The notes under the pieces are model-generated. The model worked only from the letters and a program-made list of their open reading frames with translations. It was not told where the DNA came from and made no database searches. This document shows, in pieces, positions 8,483 to 16,960 of a DNA stretch of 64,000 nt. The DNA comes from Acuticoccus sp051016205 (GTDB lineage Bacteria; Pseudomonadota; Alphaproteobacteria; Rhizobiales; Amorphaceae). How positions within the stretch are numbered: the stretch's first letter is position 1; the number at the start of each line of letters is the position of its first letter. Both the position numbers and the translations under genes were made by a program. The stretch is from positions 1,798,001-1,862,000 of the forward strand of contig CP136534.1 in NCBI GenBank assembly GCA_051016205.1, read 5' to 3'.

Positions 8483-9476
8483 TGCCCCTCTATCGAGTTC
8501 GGCGAGGACTCCGACTCCATCCTCGTCGAGAACCTTCTGGCCAGTGTCGCCCAGCACCAGCGTGAGAAGAACGGCGAGCAAACCAAAAAACCGCATGCGC
8601 GGTCGGCTCATGAACGGCTATTGGGTGTTTCCGGTCCCTCTTGGATATCGCTATGAAAAGACCCCAGGCCACGGCAAGCTCATCGTCCGCGACGAGCCCG
8701 TTGCCACTCTCATTCAGACCGCGCTGGAGGGATACGCCTCAGGGCGCTTTGAAACGCCCGTCGAGGTGAAGCGCTTCCTGGAAAACGCCCCCGACTTCCC
8801 GAAGGACCGCGACGGCACCATTCATCCGAGCCGTATCACCGAGCTTCTGACGCGCCCGCTTTATGCCGGCTACATCAGCCACGAACCCTGGAGGCTCCAC
8901 ATGATCCGAGGCAAGCACGAAGGGCTGGTCGATCTCGCCACATGGCAAAAAGTTCAGGAGTGACGTGAGGGTCGCGCCAAAGCGCCCATTCGTGCTGATC
9001 TCAACGCGGACTTCCCGCTGCGTGGTTTTGTGGCGTGCGACGATTGAAATGAGCCCATGACCGCGTGCTGGTCCAAGGGCCGCAGCAGGAGTTACCCGTA
9101 CTATCTTTGCGACACGAAAGGTTGCGTGTCCTACCGCAAGTCCGTGCGCAAGGAGGTCATCGAAAGTGAGTTCGAAGCGCTGTTGCGTGCCATGGCGCCC
9201 GCGCCGCCGCTCCTCGACATGATCCGCACGATGTTCACGGCGGCCTGGGACCAGAAACTGGCGCAGGCCTCCGAGACAGCTGCCAGCCTGAAACGTAAGC
9301 TCAGGCAGATTGAGAAGAAGACAACGGTGCTGCTCGACCGCATTGTCGAGGCCGATACGGCGTCCGTGGTCGGCGCCTATGAACGCCGTATCCGTGATCT
9401 GGAGATGGAGAAGGCCATCATCGGGGAAACGATCGCCAATTCTGGCAAACCGGCCGTTCCGTTGGAACAGGCTTAT
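8483..9476 (+). pseudogene. Large serine recombinase remnant with frameshift and two in-frame TGA codons
   Basis: This is the central and C-terminal part of a large serine recombinase; the N-terminal resolvase domain with the catalytic serine is absent. The first segment reads PSIEFGEDSDSILVENLLAS. A run of six A near 8590 shifts the frame, after which it continues NRMRGRLMNGYWVFPVPLGY through the recombinase domain (RITELLTRPLYAGYISHEPW). In-frame TGA codons follow at 8961-8963, where Arg would fit, and 9045-9047, where a zinc-ribbon Cys would fit (FVACDD then stop). Then come YPYYLCDTKGCVSYRK and a coiled-coil tail. Homology fades near LEQAYRIG, about 65 bp before the tRNA-Leu gene. It is clearly dead, probably the former integrase of the element next to that tRNA. 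Confidence 0.85.
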
Positions 9477-9540
9477 AGAATCGGTAAAACAAGCTGTGTT
9501 TTCAAGATATTGCAGGAGGTTTCTCCCCCAGATGAGGGGA

Positions 9541-9625
9541 TGGTGCCCAGGAGAGGACTCGAACCTCCACGCCTTGCGGCACACGGACCTGAACCGTGCG
9601 CGTCTACCAGTTCCGCCACCTGGGC
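9541..9625 (-). tRNA. tRNA-Leu, anticodon CAG
   Basis: The minus strand folds as a class II tRNA of 85 nt including an encoded CCA. The acceptor arm starts GCCCAGG and pairs with CCTGGGC near the 3' end. The anticodon stem CACGG/CCGTG encloses the loop TTCAGGT, giving anticodon CAG, which reads CTG. There is a long variable arm as expected for leucine. The T arm contains GGTTCGAGTCC. The decayed mobile region lies on its 3' side, the usual place for element insertion at tRNA genes. A short C-rich/G-rich hairpin (about 9525-9539) follows the 3' end. Confidence 0.95.
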
Positions 9626-9932
9626 ATTGGTGTTGCGGCTGGGGACGGCTAAGCGGTTCGCGCGGCAAAGTCAATCGCACAGGCGCGGCCGATCGCCATC
9701 ATCACGGCGCGCACCGTTGCTCTTGCCGCCGCATCGCCTTAGAGCCGTTCTGAACGCGGCATCGACGTTCGCTCGGGTGGGTTCGCCGGGTGGGAGCGAC
9801 GATCGCAAGGTGTTTGCTGTCCCCATGGTGTACGGGCGGGCAGCATTGCTCTAGAGCCGTCTGACATGCGGTGCGGTCAGGGGCGGACGTTCAAAGGCCG
9901 CGCCATGGGCGAGGGGATTGCGAGGGGACCTT
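9626..9932. other. Intergenic region between tRNA-Leu and the NDUFA9-like gene
   Basis: About 300 bp that should contain the divergent promoters of tRNA-Leu and the downstream gene. Two related words are present (AGAGCCGTTCTGAACGCGG from 9741 and AGAGCCGTCTGACATGCGG from 9853), each beside a TTAG or CTAG. I see no further gene, and no clear -35/-10 pair can be assigned. Confidence 0.4.
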
Positions 9933-10904
9933 ATGGAGCGGCATCCAGGCAAGCTGGTCACTGTGTTCGGCGGATCAGGCTTTGTGGGGCGCTATTTGGT
10001 ACGCGCACTCGCCAAGGACGGATGGCGCGTGCGCGTTGCCGTGCGCCGGCCCGACCTTGTGGGCCACCTCCAGCCCATGGGCATGGTGGGCCAGATCCAT
10101 CCCGTGCAGGCCAACGTGCGCTCTGAGGACAGCGTGCGGGCAGCCGTTAGCCATGCCGACGCTGTGGTGAACCTTGTGGGTATCCTGGCCGAAGGCGGTA
10201 AGCAGACCTTCCAATCCGTCCAGGCCGAAGGCGCCAAGACTGTGGCGGACGCTGCACACGAGGCTGGCGTTGAGCGCTTTGTCCAAATGTCGGCGATCGG
10301 CGCGGACGCAAACGGCGCGGCGGGCTATGCGCGCACCAAGGCAGCCGGCGAGGCGGCAGCCCTTGAGGCCTTTCCTGACGCCGTCATCGTGCGTCCCTCC
10401 ATCGTGTTCGGGCCTGAGGATCAGTTCTTCAACCGATTTGCGGGGATGGCCAAGCTTTCACCCTTCGTCCCCGTTGTGGGCGAAAGCACCAGGTTCCAGC
10501 CGGTCTATGTGGGTGACGTGGGTGCCTTCACAGCCGCCGCTGCAAAGGGCGAGGTGCCGGGTGGCAAGGCCTATGAACTCGGCGGGCCGGACGTCAAAAC
10601 CTTTCGGGAATTGATGGAGTTGATGCTCACCATCACCCGCCAGAAACGTAAGATCATGCCGCTTTCATTCGGCATGGCGACACTGCAGGCGCGGGCGCTG
10701 TCCATCCTCCCCAAACCGCCTCTGACGGTGGACCAGGTGGAAATGCTCAAGCGTGACAACGTGGTCTCCGACGCTGCAATCGCTGAGGGACGCACCTTTG
10801 CCGCCGCCGACATCAAGCCCCAGGGGCTTGAAGCGATCCTGCCCACTTACCTGTGGGTCTATCGCCGCGGCGGACAGTTCGCAGAGCCTGGAAGCGCCGC
10901 GTAG
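9933..10904 (+). CDS. Complex I NDUFA9-like NAD(P)H-binding protein
   Basis: A 323-residue atypical SDR. The N-terminus has the nucleotide-binding loop VTVFGGSGFVGRYLVRAL, followed by ADAVVNLVGIL, FVQMSAIGAD and YARTKAAGE in place of the classical YxxxK, and the family-typical VIVRPSIVFGPEDQFFNRFA. Members are homologous to the mitochondrial complex I accessory subunit NDUFA9 and are widespread in alphaproteobacteria. A role in NADH dehydrogenase assembly or quinone/electron-transfer metabolism is inferred from the family. The ATG at 9933 is chosen because GAGGGGACC lies a few bases upstream; an alternative TTG at 9918 would add five residues. Confidence 0.9.
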   Translation: MERHPGKLVTVFGGSGFVGRYLVRALAKDGWRVRVAVRRPDLVGHLQPMGMVGQIHPVQANVRSEDSVRAAVSHADAVVNLVGILAEGGKQTFQSVQAEGAKTVADAAHEAGVERFVQMSAIGADANGAAGYARTKAAGEAAALEAFPDAVIVRPSIVFGPEDQFFNRFAGMAKLSPFVPVVGESTRFQPVYVGDVGAFTAAAAKGEVPGGKAYELGGPDVKTFRELMELMLTITRQKRKIMPLSFGMATLQARALSILPKPPLTVDQVEMLKRDNVVSDAAIAEGRTFAAADIKPQGLEAILPTYLWVYRRGGQFAEPGSAA

Positions 10905-10910
10905 AGCAGC

Positions 10911-10936
10911 CTGGGTTTTCTCAGACCCAGATAAGA
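10911..10936. repeat. Dispersed intergenic hairpin repeat, copy 1
   Basis: Directly after the NDUFA9-like gene, CTGGGT and ACCCAG form a 6-bp stem with an 8-base loop (10911-10930). The 19-base word TTCTCAGACCCAGATAAGA (10918-10936) recurs exactly at 22166-22184, again just after a gene end. Both copies can form a hairpin containing GACCC. This may be a REP-like extragenic element or a factor-dependent terminator; there is no T-run. Confidence 0.6.
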
Positions 10937-11012
10937 TACGAGCAACGGTTTCCATCAGCTCAGTCTGATCCGAACGGAGCGGATCATGGTCGAAGGCCGG
11001 CCAACGGTGCTA

Positions 11013-11828
11013 TCAGCTGCCAAGACCGCCGTAGTGGAGGAGGGCAAGGCCGATCACGCCCACACAAATTCGCCACCAGGCAAACGGTGCAAACCCGTGC
11101 TTTGAGACAAAGTTTAGGAGCGTGCGCACCACCAGGAGGGCGGCGAAAAAGGCGGTGACGAAGCCAATGGCGATCAGCGCCACATCGTCGGTGGAAAGGG
11201 TGTTGCGGTTGGCATAGAGGTCGTAGGCGAACGCCCCGCTCATGGTGGGGATGGCAAGGAAAAACGAAAACTCCGCCGCGGAACGCTTGTCCGTGCCGAG
11301 GAGCAGCGCGCCACCGATGGTCGCGCCGGAACGTGACACGCCAGGCACCAGCGCCAACACCTGACAGCACCCAATGGCAAACGCGAGCCAGAGGGGGTAG
11401 CCCATGGCATTGTCATAGCGCGGGGCGACGGCCCGCCTGTCGATCAACAACAGCGCCGCACCGCCCACAATCAGCGTTGTGCACACCAAGGTCGGCGTTT
11501 CAAACAGCACCGTCTTGATGAAGCCGTGCAGCATCACCCCCATGACTGCGGCCGGCAAGAACGCAATCAAGATCCCAATCACGAATCGCCTGGCGGCAGG
11601 GTCGGTGGGGATTGATGCTGCCACCCGCAACAGGCGCGCTGCATAGACGGCAAGGATCGCGCAGATGGCGCCCAGCTGGATCAACACCTCGAACGTCTTG
11701 CCTGTGGACTGAAAACCGATGAACTCGCCAATCAGCAAAAGGTGCGCTGTTGAGGAGACCGGAATGAACTCCGTCAGTCCCTCCACAATCCCCAACACCA
11801 CCGCAGAGGCGATTGTTTCGTTGTCCAT
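11013..11828 (-). CDS. uppP: Undecaprenyl-diphosphate phosphatase (BacA/UppP)
   Basis: A 271-residue polytopic inner-membrane protein that dephosphorylates undecaprenyl pyrophosphate so the lipid carrier for peptidoglycan and other glycans can be reused. The two signature motifs are GIVEGLTEF with PVSSTAH (residues about 13-29) and PGVSRSGAT (about 162-170), which carry the catalytic Glu, Ser and Arg. The ATG at 11828 is chosen because the sequence begins MDNETIASAVVLG as in homologues; an upstream in-frame start would add 18 non-conserved residues. It is monocistronic, and convergent with the NDUFA9-like gene. Confidence 0.95.
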   Translation of the reverse strand: MDNETIASAVVLGIVEGLTEFIPVSSTAHLLLIGEFIGFQSTGKTFEVLIQLGAICAILAVYAARLLRVAASIPTDPAARRFVIGILIAFLPAAVMGVMLHGFIKTVLFETPTLVCTTLIVGGAALLLIDRRAVAPRYDNAMGYPLWLAFAIGCCQVLALVPGVSRSGATIGGALLLGTDKRSAAEFSFFLAIPTMSGAFAYDLYANRNTLSTDDVALIAIGFVTAFFAALLVVRTLLNFVSKHGFAPFAWWRICVGVIGLALLHYGGLGS

Positions 11829-11943
11829 CTCGTTCTCGCCTTCATTATCGGATCGGGGAGGGTTATAAGCCGGGGCCGTCACATGCGTTTGGTGCGAACG
11901 CGCCGCGCCGCCGATTGTCAGTCCTTAGCGTTAGGCGCCGACG

Positions 11944-12633
11944 ATGAAACTGCACCACCATCCCTTTCTGGCGCCTTGCCGGTTCATCCGTTTGGCGCTC
12001 GCAGAGCACACGATCAACCCCGAACTGGTCGTTGAGCCGTTTTGGGAGGCTCGTCCCCAGTTCGTGGCGGCCAACCCGGCTTTGTCGCTCCCCATGGGCT
12101 ACGACGGCGATCGTGGCCCTTTGTGCGGCGCGCTTGTGTTGATGGAGTATGTGGACGAGCGCTATGGCGAGACGCGCCCTGGCCATCGACTCTTACCCAC
12201 CGACCCGTTCGAGCGGGCCGAGGTGCGCCGCCTTGTCCACTGGTTCACCGAAAAGTTCGAGGAGGAGGTGGCAGGCCCCTTGGTGACGGAGCGCATCCTG
12301 AAGATCGAGATGCCCAGCAAGAAGGGCGGCGGCGCACCAGATTCGGCCGCCATGCGCATGGCGCGGCAAAATGCCGTCGCCCACACCCACTATCTCGGCT
12401 CATTGGTGACGACGCGAAACTGGGCAGCTGGCGAGACGCTCACCTTCGCCGACCTTGCCGCAGCCGCCGCGTTCTCCGTCGTGGACTATCTGGGCGATGT
12501 TCCCTGGGACGCCGATCCGGCGGTGAAGGTCTGGTACCAGACCATAAAGTCGCGCCCAGCCTTTCGTCCCTTGCTCAGCGACCGGGCACGCCTGGTCCCG
12601 CCGGCGGACCATTATGGCGACCTCGACTTCTGA
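11944..12633 (+). CDS. Glutathione S-transferase family protein
   Basis: A 229-residue protein with an N-terminal thioredoxin-fold domain (MKLHHHPFLAPCRFIRLALAE, then NPALSLPMGYDGDRGPLCGA, where the usual cis-Pro region lies) and a C-terminal helical domain with FADLAAAAAFSVVDYLGDVPW. It probably uses glutathione as a nucleophile or reductant on an unknown substrate. The last 20 bases overlap queG, so it is co-transcribed with it; this pairing is common in alphaproteobacteria. Confidence 0.85.
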   Translation: MKLHHHPFLAPCRFIRLALAEHTINPELVVEPFWEARPQFVAANPALSLPMGYDGDRGPLCGALVLMEYVDERYGETRPGHRLLPTDPFERAEVRRLVHWFTEKFEEEVAGPLVTERILKIEMPSKKGGGAPDSAAMRMARQNAVAHTHYLGSLVTTRNWAAGETLTFADLAAAAAFSVVDYLGDVPWDADPAVKVWYQTIKSRPAFRPLLSDRARLVPPADHYGDLDF

Positions 12634-13741
12634 GGCCGCCAAACGCTTCCTTGCGGACGATGCCAGGCGCCTCGGCTTTTGCGCGGCGAACATCATGGAC
12701 CCTGGGAGCTTTCCCGCTGTCGTCGGCGAACGGCTGACCGAGGCCATCGCCGCAGGCCATCACGGCACCATGACCTGGCTTGCCGACACGGCCGAAAGGC
12801 GCCGCCACCCCAATGCCTTGATGGCTTCGGCACGCTCCGTCGCGGTGCTTGCCATGAACTATGGTCCCTCAAGCGATCCGATGGCCGACCTCTCCCGGCC
12901 AGACCGCGCCGTCATCTCCGTCTACGCCCGCAACCGCGACTATCACGACGTCATGAAAGGGCGGATGAAGACCCTCGCCCAGCGCCTCGTCGCCCGCTTC
13001 GGCGGAGATGTGAAGGTGTTCGTGGACACGGCCCCCGTGATGGAAAAAGCGCTCGCCGAGCGGGCAGGGGTGGGCTGGCAAGGCAAGCACACGAACCTTG
13101 TGTCTCGCTCCCATGGCTCGTGGCTGTTCCTGGGCGCGCTCTTCACAACGCTCGCCCTTACCCCCGACACACCCCACAGCGACCATTGCGGCTCGTGCCG
13201 GCGGTGCCTGGACATTTGCCCCACCGATGCCTTCCCCGCCCCTTACAGACTCGATGCGCGGCGGTGCCTGTCCTACCTCACCATCGAGGCCAAGGACATG
13301 ATTCCCCATGAGTTCCGCGAACCCATGGGGAACAGGATCTACGGCTGCGACGATTGCCTGGCGGTCTGTCCCTGGAACCGCTTTGCCAAAGTGGCCGAAG
13401 AGGTGAAGCTTGCAGAACCCGATGCCTACCAGGCGCCCACCCTTGCCGAGCTTGCAGGCCTTGACGATGCCGCCTTCCGCAAGCGTTTCGCAGGCTCTCC
13501 CATCAAACGGATCGGCAGGGAGCGTTTCGTGCGCAACGTTTTGATTGCCATCGGCAATGCGTCGAGCCCCAAGGACGCTGATCTGGTCGAGGCCCGTGCG
13601 CGCGATGAGGCTCGGCAGGTGCGCGCCGCCGCTGCCTGGGCGGCCGCTCGCGTCTTGCCACCGGCGCGCTACCAGGTTCTCGCCGCAGAGCGCCTTCAGG
13701 TCGAAGAAGACCCCACGGTGAGGGCGGAGTGGACCTTGTGA
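12614..13741 (+). CDS. queG: Epoxyqueuosine reductase
   Basis: The last step of queuosine synthesis: cobalamin- and two-[4Fe-4S]-dependent reduction of epoxyqueuosine in the anticodon of GUN tRNAs. The 375-residue protein has FVDTAPVMEKALAERAG (catalytic Asp near 138) and a ferredoxin cluster CGSCRRCLDICP (Cys 192, 195, 198, 202). A Cys lies at 218 (CLSYLTIE), and CDDCLAVCPWNRF supplies Cys 245, 248 and 252. The length is normal for the family. It overlaps the upstream GST gene by 20 bp and abuts the downstream SDR gene, forming a three-gene operon. Confidence 0.95.
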   Translation: MATSTSEAAKRFLADDARRLGFCAANIMDPGSFPAVVGERLTEAIAAGHHGTMTWLADTAERRRHPNALMASARSVAVLAMNYGPSSDPMADLSRPDRAVISVYARNRDYHDVMKGRMKTLAQRLVARFGGDVKVFVDTAPVMEKALAERAGVGWQGKHTNLVSRSHGSWLFLGALFTTLALTPDTPHSDHCGSCRRCLDICPTDAFPAPYRLDARRCLSYLTIEAKDMIPHEFREPMGNRIYGCDDCLAVCPWNRFAKVAEEVKLAEPDAYQAPTLAELAGLDDAAFRKRFAGSPIKRIGRERFVRNVLIAIGNASSPKDADLVEARARDEARQVRAAAAWAAARVLPPARYQVLAAERLQVEEDPTVRAEWTL

Positions 13742-14622
13742 GCCAGACGGACGATATGCGCCTGGTCGTGCTCGGCTTCGGCTTCACCGCCCTTGCCTTC
13801 ACCCGTGCCGTGCGCCCCGGCACCGTCGTCGGCACAACCCGCTCGGCCGAAAAGGCGGACGATCTGCACCAAAGGGGCGTACGGTCCATCGTCACCGACG
13901 GCAGCCACAGTGCAAGTCTCAGCGAGGCGGTGCGTAACGCGACCCACATCCTCGTCACCGCGGGCCCTTCGGACGGGATCGACCCGTTCATCCATGGCCT
14001 TGAACGGGACTTTCACCACGCCAGCGAGCTCTCCTGGATCGGCTACGTGTCGACCATCGGCGTTTATGGCGACCATCGCGGCGCTCTTGTCGATGAGCGT
14101 GCCGCCTGCATTCCCACCGCCGAAAGGGGCCAATGGCGTCTCGCGGCGGAAGGGTCGTGGACCGCACTGGGCCGGCGCATCGGCGTCCCCGTGGGGATCT
14201 TCCGTGCCGCCGGGATTTATGGCCCGGGCCGCAACACCTTCGTGGCACTGAAGGCGGGGCGCGCGAAACGCATCGTGAAAGACGGTCAGGTGTTCAACCG
14301 CATCCATGTGGACGATTTGGCAGCGGTCCTGAAGGCGGCCGCCGCACGACCCGCCACGCGCATTTACAATGTGGCCGACAACGAACCCGCCCCGCCCCAG
14401 GAGGTTGTGACCTTCGCCGCCCACCTCATGGGGTGCGAGCCTCCGCCCGCCATCCCCTTCGATGAGGCCAACCTCTCCCCCATGGCCCGATCCTTTTACG
14501 GAGACGTGAAGCGGGTGGACAACCGGCGCATCAAGAATGAACTTGGTGTTCGCCTAACATACCCCACCTATCGTGAAGGGTTGACCAGCATGTGGGAGAG
14601 CGGACTATGGCGCGCACGATAA
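13738..14622 (+). CDS. SDR-family NAD(P)-dependent epimerase/dehydratase-like protein
   Basis: About 294 residues with an N-terminal nucleotide-binding segment LVVLGFGFTALAFTRAV, in which GxGxxG is partly altered, and downstream ELSWIGYVSTIGVYGDHRGA, VGIFRAAGIYGPGRNTF and VFNRIHVDDLAAVL as in extended SDR proteins. The substrate is unknown. The GTG at 13738 overlaps the queG stop as GTGA, which suggests translational coupling. An ATG at 13756 is an equally reasonable start, directly before the nucleotide-binding strand. A queG-adjacent SDR of this type is frequent in Hyphomicrobiales. Confidence 0.8.
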   Translation: MSQTDDMRLVVLGFGFTALAFTRAVRPGTVVGTTRSAEKADDLHQRGVRSIVTDGSHSASLSEAVRNATHILVTAGPSDGIDPFIHGLERDFHHASELSWIGYVSTIGVYGDHRGALVDERAACIPTAERGQWRLAAEGSWTALGRRIGVPVGIFRAAGIYGPGRNTFVALKAGRAKRIVKDGQVFNRIHVDDLAAVLKAAAARPATRIYNVADNEPAPPQEVVTFAAHLMGCEPPPAIPFDEANLSPMARSFYGDVKRVDNRRIKNELGVRLTYPTYREGLTSMWESGLWRAR

Positions 14623-14867
14623 TTGTTTTGGCAGCTTTGACCGGTCTCACGGGTGCTGCGATGGCGCAGTCGGCCGATCAGTTCCAGTACCGCCAGAACC
14701 TCCAACAATCCCAGCAGAGCCTTCAGCAGGGTGCCTTCCAGCGCAATTTGGAGGCGCAGCAACAAGGCCGCACCATCAACAGCCGGATGGAGCGGTTGTC
14801 GACGGAAAATCAGATTCGCGCAGAGACGCAGACCCGTCCTCCGCAGCCCATCGTCGTGCCCAAGTAA
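14607..14867 (+). CDS. Small secreted Gln-rich hypothetical protein
   Basis: Eighty-six residues with a clear signal peptide (MARTIIVLAALTGLTGAAMA then QS, probable cleavage after AMA). The mature part is hydrophilic and glutamine-rich (FQYRQNLQQSQQSLQQ), then Arg/Thr-rich, and ends VVPK. I do not recognise a family. The start overlaps the upstream SDR stop by 16 bp, with GGGAG about eight bases before the ATG, so it may be translated as the last gene of the queG operon. The signal peptide and coding composition make a real gene likely. Confidence 0.65.
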   Translation: MARTIIVLAALTGLTGAAMAQSADQFQYRQNLQQSQQSLQQGAFQRNLEAQQQGRTINSRMERLSTENQIRAETQTRPPQPIVVPK

Positions 14868-14890
14868 GGCACGACGGGTTCGGGGGGCTC

Positions 14891-15382
14891 TCAGAAGTAA
14901 GTCTTCACCACGTTGTCTTGGGCCTCGTCCTCGGCATTGTCGCCGAAAAGGCCCGCGGCCATATATTTCAGAAACGAACCTGTCGAGGCGTTCCAGATCT
15001 GCGCTGCGCCCGCGTCGAACTTCAACAGGGCCAGGTTCGGATCATCTTTCCCGTCGGTGTACCAGGCTGAGACAATGGGCGACCAGAACCGGTCGATCAT
15101 GCCCATGTCGTTGTCGACCCCGATATGGCCGTGGATGCAGGCGAACAGGTCGTGGTCCTTGGCGCTGAAACTGATCACGGCATCGTGGGAGGTGCTGAGT
15201 GCCTTCACCAAGCTGTTTTGTTTGTTGGTGAAGAAGTAGATGGTGTTGGGCACCTCGTCGCTGAACTGTGCCGTCATGGGTTGGGTGTGGGCCTCACGCG
15301 CGCCGGCAAGGCCCAACATCACGAACGGGCTGTCGCGCAGCGACTCCCAGAATTTTTCCTTTAGTTCCTTGCCGGTGGCCAT
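14891..15382 (-). CDS. Pyridoxamine 5'-phosphate oxidase-fold general stress protein
   Basis: A 163-residue split-barrel flavin-binding-fold protein of the general stress protein 26 type. The sequence has FWESLRDSPFVMLGLAG, AQFSDEVPNTIYFFTNKQNS, FSAKDHDLFACIHGHIGVD and FWSPIVSAWYTDGKDDPNL. Relatives bind FMN or related flavins; the exact reaction is unknown. The start is the ATG at 15382 with GGAGCG just upstream. The gene diverges from an arsR-type regulator, and a perfect palindrome lies between them, so it may be controlled by that regulator. Confidence 0.85.
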   Translation of the reverse strand: MATGKELKEKFWESLRDSPFVMLGLAGAREAHTQPMTAQFSDEVPNTIYFFTNKQNSLVKALSTSHDAVISFSAKDHDLFACIHGHIGVDNDMGMIDRFWSPIVSAWYTDGKDDPNLALLKFDAGAAQIWNASTGSFLKYMAAGLFGDNAEDEAQDNVVKTYF

Positions 15383-15479
15383 AATCGCTCCTTCAGTTTT
15401 GTGACCAACACGCACCCGGCCAAAGGGTTGCAACGCTGCACGACCTTTCTTGCCGCAGGCGCACGTTTGGGTTATTCGT

Positions 15480-15499
15480 ATTTCGTCGATTGACGAAAT
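15480..15499. promoter_or_regulatory. Perfect palindrome, probable ArsR-family operator
   Basis: ATTTCGTC and GACGAAAT form exact 8-bp arms around a 4-base centre (GATT). The site ends 11 bp before the arsR ATG and overlaps the region just upstream of its ribosome-binding site. It lies between two divergent genes. ArsR/SmtB repressors are known to bind such short inverted repeats at their own promoters, so autoregulation is the natural inference. The PPOX-like gene on the other side could share the control. Confidence 0.65.
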
Positions 15500-15510
15500 G
15501 GGAGGCATTG

Positions 15511-15882
15511 ATGACAGCGCCCCTAATCCTGCCCATCGGTGGCGATGGCCTGGCCGACGCCCCAACGGACGCTGAAGACCCGCCCGAGATGGACCACGCT
15601 AAGCTTGCTAAGGTCGCCAAGGCCTTGTCGCACCCGGCGCGACTGAAGATCATCGAGACCGTATTGTCCCGCGATGTGTGCATCGGCTGCGACATTGTGG
15701 AAGAGCTTGGTCTGGCAGCCTCCACCACCTCCGAACATCTGAAAATCCTGAAAGAGGCGGGCATCGTCGTGGGCGAAATTGTTCGCCCTAGGGTCTGCTA
15801 CTCCATCGATCCTGAGGCGATCCGGCCGTTCTTGAGATACGCCCAGTTCCTTTCCAACGCCAAACCGGCCAAACTTCCGTAA
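15511..15882 (+). CDS. ArsR/SmtB-family metalloregulator-like repressor
   Basis: A 123-residue winged helix-turn-helix protein. AKALSHPARLKIIETVL begins the domain, AASTTSEHLKILKEAGIV is the recognition helix region, and VRPRVCYSID is the wing. Cys57 and Cys60 (DVCIGCDI) and Cys96 could form a thiol metal site of the kind that senses arsenite or other soft metals, but the spacing differs from the classical ArsR CVCDLC. The ATG at 15511 has GGGAGG upstream. A palindromic site precedes it and a PstS-like gene follows after 5 bp, so the two are probably co-transcribed. Confidence 0.88.
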   Translation: MTAPLILPIGGDGLADAPTDAEDPPEMDHAKLAKVAKALSHPARLKIIETVLSRDVCIGCDIVEELGLAASTTSEHLKILKEAGIVVGEIVRPRVCYSIDPEAIRPFLRYAQFLSNAKPAKLP

Positions 15883-15887
15883 TTGCT

Positions 15888-16934
15888 ATGAAAATCTCCT
15901 TGTTTCTGGCAGCGGCGACACTTCTCTCATCCCTTTCCGCCGGCCCTGCGCTCGGCCGTGACGAGGTCCACATCGTCGGCTCCTCCACCGTCTTTCCCTA
16001 CGCGCGAAGGGTGGTGGATGCGTTTGCCTCCACAGGCAAACACCCCACGCCCACACTGGCCTCCACGGGTACAGGCAGCGGGATCGAAGCCTTCTGCGCA
16101 GGGGTCGGTGAGGAGACGCCAGACATTGCCAACGCCTCCCGCGCCATGACGCTGGAGGAGTATCAGGCCTGCCGGCAGAACGGTGTCGGCGACATCACGA
16201 AAGTGCGCATCGGCTATGACGGTTTGTCCGTCGCCTACTCTAAGGATGCCTCTGTCACCTGGGCCTTGTCTTTGAGGGACCTTTACGCCGCCCTTGCAAA
16301 GACCGTCCCCAGCGAAGGTGGTTTTGCGCCCAACCCCGCCAAGGTCTGGTCCGACGTGAATCCCGCCTTGCCGGACACGCCCATCAAAGTGTTCGGTCCG
16401 CCCCCCTCCTCAGGCACCAGGGACAGCTTTGCCGAGCTTGCCATGGAAAAGGGTTGCAACGCCTTCCCCGCCATTGCGGCCCTTGAAGTATCGGACCCCG
16501 ACCGTTGGACAACCGTCTGCACTGAGCTGCGCACCGATGGTGCTTACATCGAAGGCAGCGAGGATGACGAGGAGATCGTCAAAGCCCTGGTGGAGGACCC
16601 CGAGGCACTGGGGATTTTCGGCTACGCCTACCTCTTCCACAACGACGCGGTGCTACGCGGCGCGTCCGTGGCTGGCGTTGTTCCAAGCTTCGTGACCATT
16701 GCGACAGGGGACTATCCGATGTCGCGGCCGCTCTTCTTCTATATCAAGAATGCGCACAGGGAGGTGGTCCCCAGCCTCAACCCGTTCATTGCCGAATACG
16801 TCTCGGCCGATGCCATCTCCCCCTACGGCTATATGGCCGAAGAGGGGATGACACCCATTCTGGACGATGAAGAGCGCGAGCAGACCGCAGGGGAGGCCAT
16901 CGACGGCGTTCCCATGAAGGTGCCGGCCCACTGA
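15888..16934 (+). CDS. PstS-like phosphate-type substrate-binding protein
   Basis: A 348-residue periplasmic protein with a signal peptide (MKISLFLAAATLLSSLSAG..., cleavage near ALG). The mature N-terminus VHIVGSSTVFPYARRVVDAF and the loops STGTGSGIEAFCAG, IANASRAM and PPPSSGTRDSF match the phosphate-binding segments of PstS-type proteins. No pstCAB transporter genes are adjacent, so it acts as an orphan binding protein or serves a transporter elsewhere. Its position after an ArsR-type regulator raises the possibility of arsenate/phosphate discrimination or arsenic-linked control; this is inference only. Confidence 0.88.
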   Translation: MKISLFLAAATLLSSLSAGPALGRDEVHIVGSSTVFPYARRVVDAFASTGKHPTPTLASTGTGSGIEAFCAGVGEETPDIANASRAMTLEEYQACRQNGVGDITKVRIGYDGLSVAYSKDASVTWALSLRDLYAALAKTVPSEGGFAPNPAKVWSDVNPALPDTPIKVFGPPPSSGTRDSFAELAMEKGCNAFPAIAALEVSDPDRWTTVCTELRTDGAYIEGSEDDEEIVKALVEDPEALGIFGYAYLFHNDAVLRGASVAGVVPSFVTIATGDYPMSRPLFFYIKNAHREVVPSLNPFIAEYVSADAISPYGYMAEEGMTPILDDEEREQTAGEAIDGVPMKVPAH

Positions 16935-16960
16935 TCTGGCCGGCCTTCAACCAGTAGAGG

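Noticed and set aside
8961..9047. The two in-frame TGA codons in the recombinase remnant as selenocysteine or recoded codons
   Set aside because: The gene also has a frameshift and lacks its catalytic domain, and no SECIS-like structure was seen; simple decay is the better explanation.
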